Source of the DNA: Pyrenophora tritici-repentis
Taxonomy: Eukaryota; Ascomycota; Dothideomycetes; Pleosporales; Pleosporaceae
Reading direction: 5' to 3'
Assembly: GCF_003171515.1 (NCBI RefSeq)
Contig: NC_089395.1
Coordinates: 1,116,001 to 1,180,000 of the forward strand
DNA: 64,000 bases
The notes beneath the pieces were generated by a model, which searched no databases, was not told where the DNA came from, and was given only the letters and a program-made list of their open reading frames with translations. The translations under genes and the position numbers were made by a program. Positions 11,315-19,228 of this stretch are shown in pieces (the first letter of the stretch is position 1; every line of letters starts with the position of its first letter).

Positions 11315-11999
11315 TAAAATCCTGCGGGGATGCTCTTTGTTACTGCTTAGTAGAGTTCGCACTCTTTGCTGTTTGCAAAGTGGGGCTCTTCGCAGTTACT
11401 ACAGTGGGGGAGTGTATAGTTGCAGGGTTTTCCTTTTGTATTACACACTAAGCATTTGTGTGTTGTAGTTGCATGTTCTTCTCCGCACAAATTGCATGCT
11501 GGTTAGTTTCGGCATCTAGTGGCTGGGTGGCCAAATTGTTAGCAGTTTAGGCATTGGGTAGATGCTGCTATAGGCTTAAACTTTTCGGTGAAGAGAGTTT
11601 GTCTAAGGATTGTAATTCTACCACTAAGTTTGGCTGCGTCTTCGGCTGTTTTGAATGCTATTACAATAGAGCTGTTCTTCTTGTTTTGCCATTCTCTTAA
11701 TATCTAGTATGGGTTGCTAGTAATTTGTAGTCTGTTGTTGTATGCTGGGATTTCTGTGTGGAGTATCTCTAGTGTCTCTGCTCCCTCCTATTCTGTTGGC
11801 ACATTATGTACTACTACTTTCGTCCATAATTCTAGTAGTTGTACATTCTTTAGCTCGAACTTTTGATGCTATATATGCTTGTGTTGGACTAGGTATTCTC
11901 CTGAGTAGGTTGGAGTGGTTGTTAGGATAATATTGTTCTTTCTACTTGTTGTTACTTCCTTCACTACTGGGTCTTTGATGCCGCCCTTTGTGAACTCTT
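11314..11999 (-). pseudogene. LINE ORF1 (gag-like), 3' part, downstream of gypsy-1
   Basis: This is the C-terminal part of the LINE ORF1 protein, continuous in sense with the 5' part at 17349-18109 once gypsy-1 is removed. Its end carries cysteine/histidine knuckles (CNLCGEEHATTTHKC, then CSNCEEPHFANSKEC), which in this family bind the element's RNA. Premature TAA codons stand at about 11503 and 11347, where Gln would be expected. The ORF ends with TAA at 14-16 bases into 11300, and the last A is also the first base of the ORF2 ATG. Confidence 0.82.
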
Positions 12000-12004
12000 C
12001 GTTG

Positions 12005-12192
12005 TGTGAACGGTCTGTAGGGACTGTATTCCAGCTACCTAGTCCAGATGCTATTTACAGTCAAGATGAAGAAAGAAGGTAAGACGCAAGCGGCGAGCCT
12101 GCTTTGTTTGGGTTGGCGCACGGCCCTCACGTTGCCGGGGAAGCGACTAGGCTAGCAGCCTAGTCATGTGACTCGAGGCTCAGCCCGTTACA
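12005..12192 (-). repeat. gypsy-1 3' LTR (188 bp)
   Basis: It begins TGTGAACGG and ends CCCGTTACA on the plus strand, with TGT/ACA termini. It is identical by eye to 17156-17343. It contains a 19-bp palindrome ACTAGGCTAGCAGCCTAGT at 12146-12164. Confidence 0.95.
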
Positions 12193-14940
12193 TTACCCCC
12201 CTCCTTTCCCTTTAGCGCGTAGTTTTCTCCATTTCCTCCAAGCGTCAGTCTTTAGTACGTTACTCACAGGTTCCCATGTCGGTTCAGTATAGTCCACCCA
12301 CTTCACATATGCCTCCTTGATTTCTTTCCCTCCCTGCCTTGTTGTGCGTTCGCCCAGAATACGTTCAACCAGCCATAGCTCGTCTCCATCTACAAGTATA
12401 GGCCCTGGCTGAGTGTCTCCAACCTTCTGCGATGGGAGAGAGTCGTTAGGCGCGTAGCGAAGCAGGTCTACGTGGAAGACAGGATGGATCTTCCCCGGAA
12501 CGTCAAGTTGATAAGAGTGGGAGTTGACCTGCCTCAAGACTTTGTACTTTCCATGCAACCAGTCTAGCTTCTTGGAAGGTCGTGTTGTCTTCACGTTTCT
12601 AAGGTTCAAAAACACCCAGTCTCCCTCCTTGTATTGGGGCGCTGCTGTTCTTGTCTTGTTAGCTTGATGTTGCTGTTTCTCTTGTGTTATCGCGATCGCA
12701 GCTTGGGCCCACTCTGTTGCGTCTTGGAGTCTTTTAAGGAAGCCTTCTGCCAGTGCTTCGCCGTCTCTCTTTGGTCGGTCCTGAATAGTTCGATCCTCTA
12801 CCAGCTGAATGGGTTCATTGTGATATCCGTGCATAAAATAGAAGGGGCTTAGGCCAGTAGATGAGGCCTCGCGATTGTTGATTGCTCCCATAACGATAGG
12901 TAAAAGTGCTAGCCAATTTTCTTGCGTGTAGGTGGCCCAGATTCGAATCATCTTCTCAATCTCTTGGTTCATTCGCTCTGTTGCACCATCGGTTTGCGGA
13001 TGATAGGCAGTCGACAGGCGTTGCTCAACGCTGAGGAGTTTACAGAAATGCCTCCAAAGATCGCTGACGAATTGTGGTCCTCTATCGCTCGTAATTGCCG
13101 TTGGAATACCATGAATAGGGTAATGCCGTTCTAAAAGCCGTTGTGCTACTGCTTCTGCCGAGATATCGTGCATGCCTTCCAGTTCAACTCCCTTTGTCAG
13201 CCGATCAGTGACCACCATGCAGTTCGTTGCGTCATCGCGTCCAGATGGCGGCAAGTCCGTAATAAAATCGATTGAAAGTTCTCCCCATATACGTTCTGGG
13301 ATCGGTAGCGGTTTAAGGAGGCCCTTCTTTGTCTCTCTCCATATCGTATTCCTCCCGCAAATCTCGCAGTTACGGACAAAGCGTCGCACGTCGCTTGCTA
13401 CACCTGACCAGAAGAACTGCCTTGATAAGATTGAGTAGGTAAGATCTCGTCCAGGATGGCCGGTGATATGCGAGTCGTGAATATTTTGAATAATTCGTGT
13501 GCGAAGTGGTTCGCAGTCAGGGATCCATATCCGGTCTCGAAATCGCAACAGGCCTCTCTCGTCTAGGGTGCATTCTGCTATACTCACTGACTTCTCCTTC
13601 TGAAGTTTGGTAGGGAGGTTCCGCTCCTTGTTTGCTACCAGCGTAGTGAGCTCCTGATAAAGCTTATCCTCTTGGCGGCTTCGGTGCCAGAGATTTTGCA
13701 TGTCCTGGTCCTCAAACATGCGTATCTCTTCTGTGAAGTCAATCTCCTCGGACGACAGGGACTGGATTTGAACACTCTGCAAGTGCTTGCTCTGGAAAAG
13801 ACGGATAAATCGAGACCGTATTCGTTCATCGTCGTAGTTGGCGGGTAGGTCTTGTTCTCGTCGTGACAGGGCGTCAGGTTTTCCCATAGTCTTTCCAGGT
13901 TTCCATTCCAGGGAGAAGTCGAATCGTGAGAGAAACTCTGACCAACGTACTTGTCTTTCAGACAGCTGTCGTTCGCGGTAGAAGTATTGAAGGTTCTTGT
14001 GGTCCGTCAGAACTGTGAACTTCCTAACCATACGTAGTTCAGGAGCCCATGCTTCTAAGCAACGAACAATAGCTAGAAGCTCCTTGTCATGAATTGGATA
14101 ATTGGCCTCTGTTGGTGAGTGCTTCTTTGAGTAGTAGGCAACGGGTTGCCAGTTGTTGTTCTTGTCCTTCTGCAGCAATAGGCCGCCAGTTGCATGTCCT
14201 GAGGAGTCGGCTTCTACCAAGGTGTCCTTCTCTGGATCAAAATGGCCGAGTATTGGTGCTGTAATGAGAAGTTCCTTAATCGTTTCAAATGCTTGATTGC
14301 AAGCCTCGTCCCAATGAAAAACCATCTCTTTCTTAGTTAGGTTGATAAGCGGTTCAGCAATGTCCGAGAAGTTTGGTATAAAAACTCGGTAAAAGTTGGC
14401 AAAACCAATAAATGCTCGGATAGCCTTAACTGACGTTGGTGTAGCCCATTCGCGGATTGCGATAATCTTTTCAGGATCAACTCGAATGCCCACTTCTGCT
14501 TCCACAATGTACCCGAGGTATTTGACTCGTTTAGTCTCGAACTCGCACTTGTCGATATCAATCTGCAGTCCAGCGTCTATAAGGCGTTGAAGAACCTTTC
14601 CAACCTTCTCTCTGTGATCCTGAAGCGATCCTGACGAGTAGATTAAGATGTCGTCAACGTAGGCTGAAACAAAGTCGTCAAGGTAATCCTGTAGAACACC
14701 ATTTACGTAGCGTTGAAATGCGGCTGGTGCTCCTGTTAGTCCGAAGGGAGCAACCCGCCATTCGAATAGGCCGTATCTTGTTCGGAAAGCTGTCTTCCAT
14801 TCTTCTCCTTTGGCCACACGGATCTTGTGGAAGGCTGCGATAACGTCAAGTTTTGTGAACCATTTAGCTTTAGCTACATTTCTCAGTGTTTCTGTGAATA
14901 GAGGCAGAGGGTAACGGTCCTTCCTGGTGATGTTGTTCAA
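12193..14940 (-). pseudogene. gypsy-1 pol, RT to chromodomain part (downstream of frameshift)
   Basis: This is the second frame of the broken pol. It starts inside the reverse transcriptase (NNITRKDRYPLPLF), with the catalytic YVDD within FVSAYVDDILIYSSG. RNase H starts at LVEADSSGHATGG. The integrase has the HHCC zinc module (HDSHITGHPGRD ... CEICG) and the DD-E core (IDFITDLP, SDRGPQF, TERMNQEIE). The C-terminal chromodomain reads LVERILGERTT, then YVKWVDYTEPTWEPV. The upstream frame 14937-15827 must have been continuous with it; one base is missing in a run of G near 14969-14972. The last codons (KGKGGG) are made of the polypurine tract. Confidence 0.92.
12196..12213 (-). other. gypsy-1 polypurine tract
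   Basis: A run of 18 purines on the minus strand (AAAGGGAAAGGAGGGGGG) sits just inside the 3' LTR, where plus-strand DNA synthesis is primed. It also encodes the end of pol; the pol stop TAA (12193-12195) separates it from the LTR. Confidence 0.8.
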
Positions 14941-15827
14941 GCCTCGGTAGTCAACGCAAAATCGGATGCCCCTCCTGGCTTTTTGACCATCAGGACGGGT
15001 GCAGCTGCGGGAGAGTTACTTGCGCGGATAAAATCCTTGTCTAACAGCTCGGTGAGAGTTTTCCTAAGCACTAGTAACTCTTCTCGGCTCATGCCGTAGA
15101 GCGGACCCCATGGAATGGTCTTCTCGTTTCCGTCTTGATCCTTTTCAATCTCAATGTGGAGATCAACGCCTTTACGATGTGGGGGAAGTTTCTCAGCTAG
15201 GAAATGGTCGAAAGCCTTCAGCCATTGGTGGTACTGGGGTGGGAGCTTCGTCTTTGGATCGGATCGTTTGCGCGGTTTCAAAGCTTTCTCAATGTCGGCG
15301 ATGGAAACAGCGAACAGTCCAGTGTCGAGCGCAATACCGTCTCCTTTGTTCTTCCTACGGCTTCTTCTCACCTCCGCCATGAATGCGGAAGCCATCACCT
15401 GAGTAGCCTTCATTAGTGGTGGCTTGTATGACGCTTTCTTGTGGTTCCATGCGCGGATGTTTGACGCGCCGATATCTAGGCAGCCTTGTTTGGCCGAAAT
15501 TGTGACGTCGGCATCTTCTAACCAGGGCTTTCCTAGGATCACGTCGTAAGTTAGGCCAGGTACAACGTAGAAGAAGACGCGTTTCTGCTGGTGGCCGTCT
15601 ATGTCTATCGAGGCGTAAGTAACTGTATCTAGGACAGTACTTGGTTCTGCGTTCTTCCCAGCTGCTTCCTCTAGCTGACGCGGGGCTATCTTGATTGATG
15701 GCAGTCTCAGAGATCGAAAGAGTTGTTCATTAATGGCAGAATAGCAAAGGCAACCTGAGTCAACAAGTCCAGTGACAAAGTCAGTTCCATTAAGTCTAAC
15801 GTCCAGTACAAAGGGATCGCTATCCAT
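14937..15827 (-). pseudogene. gypsy-1 pol, protease and start of RT (upstream of frameshift)
   Basis: The aspartic protease is at the N-terminus, with active-site DSG in GLVDSGCLCYSAI and the second segment VILGKPWLEDADV. A linker follows, then the first RT block (LLDKDFIRASNSPAAAPVLM, VKKPGG), after which the frame leaves register and stops. The frame is the same as gag, separated from it by one UAG at 15876-15878 and 16 sense codons before the Met at 15827. Translation therefore probably begins in gag, and the Met at 15827 is only the first Met after the stop. Confidence 0.88.
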
Positions 15828-15875
15828 CTTTTGCTTTCCGGTCTCTTTCCATTCTTTCTGAGCTGCCGCGTGTTC

Positions 15876-17072
15876 CTATTGCTCTGCTTCGGAGTCTTCT
15901 GGATCTTCCTCCTCTACAGCTGCCTTGGTGACCACAGTACTCTTTGCTGTCTTGACGCTAACGTGAGTTGGTCGTAGAGCGGCTGCTAACGGGCATGTAG
16001 CTATTCGGCAATTGTTGCGGCCGCATCGGAGGCAGCGTCGTTCCTGGCGTCGAGCATCGATTTCCTCTTGGTTGACCCATTTTGCTCGTTTTCCAATAAG
16101 TTCTCGGTCTTCGGGACGCCTAGATGGATATCCATTCATGTTGGTCTTGCCGCGGAGGCCGACAGCGTTCACTTGGGTAGTTGTAGGCTGCGTAGGTTCC
16201 CATTCCATCATGTCTTCAGGGGAAACTGCTGTGAGCGTGGCATTATTTGATTTTGCTGGTGGTTCATAGGTTAGTGCATTTTCAGCAGTTCGGCTACCGT
16301 AACGGCGGGTTGTTTTCGTCCATTGGCCGAACAACTCCATGTCGTTGCTAAGATCTACACACTTCTGAGCGAACCTTGCGTATGTGCTTGTTTCTGCTCC
16401 TGATGTACCAACAAGCCTATCCTTTATCCTACCACTTAATGCGTTGCGTAAGTAGGATATCTTCGTATGCTCAGGCCAGCTTTCTGCGTCAGCGTTGGCC
16501 ATCTCTTTCTCAAACCGTGGATAGAAGGAAATAAACGTCTCGTCGTCCTTCTGGCGTATAGAGTAGAGGTTCTGAATGGCTTTCTCCTTCCGATTTCGTT
16601 CGCCGTAGAGGAGTTCAAGGCGGTCAAGCAGCTTGAAAGGGTTTGGCGATTCTTCTTTAACTTGTATCTCGTAGTATGTTGTAACGTTGGTTTTCGCTGC
16701 CCCATCAAGACGCATGTAGACGTAGCGTAGCTGAGCTTTTAGGCTTCCAATAGCTTGCGCGTCTTCTTCGATCTTGCCCTCCATCTCTAGCTTCCATCCT
16801 CGCCATTGTGATTTGTTTCCACCAAACGTAGGCGGGTGGGGTAAGCTGTGCCGCGGCTTTGGGGTTATAGGCACAGATGTGTTCGAAGTCTCGGAGGTTG
16901 GCGTTGGATCAGTGGTGGCGTCTGTATTGTGACCAGGCGTTTGAGGTAGCTCGTGCGATGGTGCTTCCAGCCTCTCCATCCTAGTGCTCATGTCTTCAAG
17001 TCTCTGTAGTAGCGACTGTAACAGCTGGTTCGAATCGTTCGTCGTCATGTCAGTATCCCCGGGGGAGCTCAT
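15876..17072 (-). CDS. gypsy-1 Gag (398 aa)
   Basis: Retrotransposon Gag. The N-terminus holds a short predicted coiled coil (LLQSLLQRLEDMSTRMERLE). A Pro/Thr-rich linker and a capsid-like domain follow (about residues 100-250, with GERNRKEKAIQNLYSIRQ). A C-terminal knuckle reads CLRCGRNNCRIATC, spaced C-x2-C-x4-C-x4-C, so Cys stands where His is usual. The start ATG is at 17072, 84 nt inside the 5' LTR. The stop is UAG in the context CAA UAG GAA, with pol continuing in the same frame. Confidence 0.9.
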   Translation of the reverse strand: MSSPGDTDMTTNDSNQLLQSLLQRLEDMSTRMERLEAPSHELPQTPGHNTDATTDPTPTSETSNTSVPITPKPRHSLPHPPTFGGNKSQWRGWKLEMEGKIEEDAQAIGSLKAQLRYVYMRLDGAAKTNVTTYYEIQVKEESPNPFKLLDRLELLYGERNRKEKAIQNLYSIRQKDDETFISFYPRFEKEMANADAESWPEHTKISYLRNALSGRIKDRLVGTSGAETSTYARFAQKCVDLSNDMELFGQWTKTTRRYGSRTAENALTYEPPAKSNNATLTAVSPEDMMEWEPTQPTTTQVNAVGLRGKTNMNGYPSRRPEDRELIGKRAKWVNQEEIDARRQERRCLRCGRNNCRIATCPLAAALRPTHVSVKTAKSTVVTKAAVEEEDPEDSEAEQ

Positions 17073-17091
17073 TATAGCGGTGCTTTGGTTG

Positions 17092-17136
17092 CTGCGTGTT
17101 CTGCGTGTTCTGCGTGTTCTGCGTATTCTGCGTGTT
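17092..17136. repeat. 9-bp tandem repeat in gypsy-1 leader
   Basis: Five units of CTGCGTGTT (one CTGCGTATT) lie between the 5' LTR and the gag start, in the untranslated leader. Confidence 0.85.
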
Positions 17137-17155
17137 CTTCTTGATCTTGACTGTA

Positions 17156-17343
17156 TGTGAACGGTCTGTAGGGACTGTATTCCAGCTACCTAGTCCAGAT
17201 GCTATTTACAGTCAAGATGAAGAAAGAAGGTAAGACGCAAGCGGCGAGCCTGCTTTGTTTGGGTTGGCGCACGGCCCTCACGTTGCCGGGGAAGCGACTA
17301 GGCTAGCAGCCTAGTCATGTGACTCGAGGCTCAGCCCGTTACA
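17156..17343 (-). repeat. gypsy-1 5' LTR (188 bp)
   Basis: Identical by eye to 12005-12192. It is followed by the right copy of the CGTTG target duplication and by the continuation of LINE ORF1. Confidence 0.95.
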
Positions 17344-17348
17344 CGTTG

Positions 17349-18109
17349 ATTAAGTCTCTAATCTGGAGTGGTGTGTGGGACGTAGGCTGGGTAAGCGTAA
17401 GGACTGCTTGGTAGTAGCTTGCTGGCTTTTTGTTTGTCTTCTTTTTTGTAGACACTGTAGTCCATGTGTTTCCGTTGTTCTGGGCGGCTACGCTAGCGTA
17501 TGATGTCTTGTTTTGTTAGGTGTTTTGGGTGTTTTGGGTGTTTTGGATGTTCTGGGTGTTCTGGTTGTTTGGTTTTTCTTGGTTGTTTGGGTTTTGTGGT
17601 CTAGTTGTGGCATTAACAGCTTTCTTTAGTGTCTTTGTAGCTTGTTAGGAGGCGCTTGTAAGCGTTGCAGTCTGGTACGCAAGCTGTGCTGTAAACTTCT
17701 CAGTCATTTGCTGCGTAACCCTGCCTAGTTCCGTAAAGTCTCTAAAGACGTCCAGTAGTTGTAGTAGTTTGTTTTGGGATAGATAGGATTCGGCCATAGT
17801 AGATGCTTGTAGAATTAGGTCCCTTGCCCAGAAGATTGCTTGGGTTGAGTCCTTTGCTCTTGGTTTCTTTTCTTGGCTGTTCTAGAATGGGTTTCTCTCT
17901 CTTGTAGTTATCTCTGGGGAGAATGCCGCTGGTCTTTTATTTAGTGGTGGCTGAATAATTAACCTTGGTGTTTCTTGGGTGGTCTGCTCGATGGGTGTTG
18001 TTGGGTTGTCTTGGTGCCTTTCTTCGGTCTCCATTTCGTCTTCCAGTATGCTTGGGGTCCGGAGGTCTTCTGGTAGCTGGACTACGATAGTGTCGCTATC
18101 TGGGGCCAT
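17349..18109 (-). pseudogene. LINE ORF1 (gag-like), 5' part
   Basis: The start ATG is at 18109 (MAPDSDTIVVQLPEDLRTPS). The predicted product is hydrophilic, with acidic and Pro/Thr-rich stretches. A Gln/Asn/Thr/Pro-rich stretch is encoded by a short tandem repeat near 17519-17590. TAG stops interrupt it, for example near 17882 and 17645. It is cut from its 3' part by gypsy-1, which lies between the two copies of CGTTG. The role is RNA binding and particle assembly by analogy to Tad/I-type ORF1 proteins. Confidence 0.75.
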
Positions 18110-18345
18110 TTTAGCCTCTCTGTTGTCTTGTTGTTGTTGTTTCTTGGCTTGGTCTGTGCGTTTGCTTCTGAAAGTTCGGACGCGTCGCGTTTGGGGTACT
18201 AGACTCCTTGTATCTCCACAACCACGCGGCTGCACGGCTTGGGAGTAGTCGGAATCTATTTCTTTCGATGGATATAGTTGGTTTCTGATGGAGTTTCACG
18301 TGTTCGGAAAAACTCGAAGTTGTAATTACTGTTAAACATCTACTT

Positions 18346-19226
18346 GTCTAGGTTAACATAGCGTAATATATGTGTATGGGGTAGAAGTTAAAGACATCAA
18401 ATTCCTAGCTTATGTTCCGCAGGAAAATACCACTCTTTATCCAAAGCGTAGTGATCATTGTTGAACTATACTGATATACTAGTCAGCCACGAGTATATTA
18501 TTGTCGGGACTGTGAAGGTCGTCCGAAGATGATCTTGGGTTGGTTCTCGGGGATAGAGTGATGCGATGGACACGAGGGTGTATAGCACGATTGGTAGATC
18601 GATGTAATATACGGGGAGTTGAGAATCAAGTACTAATCCTTAGATTTCGAAGTTGAACACAATGAGCTATAGGAGCTCATTGCCTAATGCTATATACCTA
18701 TGGTGCTCGCTGTCCTCGCTCAGAGGAGTCCGAGGATTCCTCGGTGGCTGACGCGCGAGGAGCACTCCTCGGTGGCGTATGTACGAGGGGTGTGCCAAGA
18801 CTTTTCCTCGTGCATGCCAAGCCGAGGAGGTCACGTGATTAAGTTCCCGTGTCACATATGGAGGGGTCAGCTATCCCGCCGACGCTCCTTAACTTAACCG
18901 CCGTGCCCCTTCCCACAGGTTCGTAACAGGGACATGCGCGTACAGCCAGCCCGGCGAGTTTTTCCGGGCCGGAAGCTTGGACCACTAGTTAGACCAAGCT
19001 TCCCGCTTAGCTCGCAACCGTACATATGGAGATCTCTCCATCCAGCTCTTGCTCACTACTAATCAAATACTATACACTTTGTTCGTTGCAACGACTGCTA
19101 GTATTCGACACCTTTGCCGTGTCAACAATTATAAGGTTGAATTATAGAGGAACGCCAACTTATTCCGTTACGTATACATTTGAGAGGCTTATAAATATGA
19201 AGTAAGTAATATCAATGCTTAGTAGT
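18346..19226. other. Gene-free stretch between the LINE and the pogo element
   Basis: No convincing gene. It contains a cluster of CCTCGG / CCGAGG motifs (about 18700-18830) and a perfect 10-bp inverted repeat GGAAGCTTGG / CCAAGCTTCC at 18971-18980 and 18994-19003. Neither could be tied to a known element. Confidence 0.6.
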
Positions 19227-19228
19227 AA

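Larger units (their letters stand above)
12005..17343 (-). mobile_element. gypsy-1: Ty3/gypsy LTR retrotransposon inside LINE ORF1
   Basis: This is a complete element on the minus strand, 5339 bp, with two 188-bp LTRs that read identical. A 5-bp target duplication CGTTG lies at 12000-12004 and 17344-17348. The order in transcript sense is 5' LTR, short leader, gag, UAG, pol (protease, RT, RNase H, integrase, chromodomain), purine tract, 3' LTR. Identical LTRs indicate a recent insertion. A one-base frameshift in RT breaks pol. The layout is that of a chromovirus-type gypsy. Confidence 0.95.
7055..18331 (-). mobile_element. LINE (non-LTR retrotransposon) with gypsy-1 and a MITE inserted
   Basis: This is a full-length non-LTR element on the minus strand. 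The 3' end carries a (TAA)n tail (7055-7077 on the minus strand). A perfect 14-bp target-site duplication TTAAACATCTACTT flanks it at 7041-7054 and 18332-18345. The order is ORF1 (gag-like with zinc knuckles), then ORF2 with AP endonuclease, reverse transcriptase and RNase H, as in Tad1/I-type LINEs. Without gypsy-1 and its duplicated 5 bp the element is about 5.9 kb, including the MITE. Both ORFs are riddled with TAA/TAG codons, so it is dead. The 5' leader is about 18110-18331. Confidence 0.92.
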
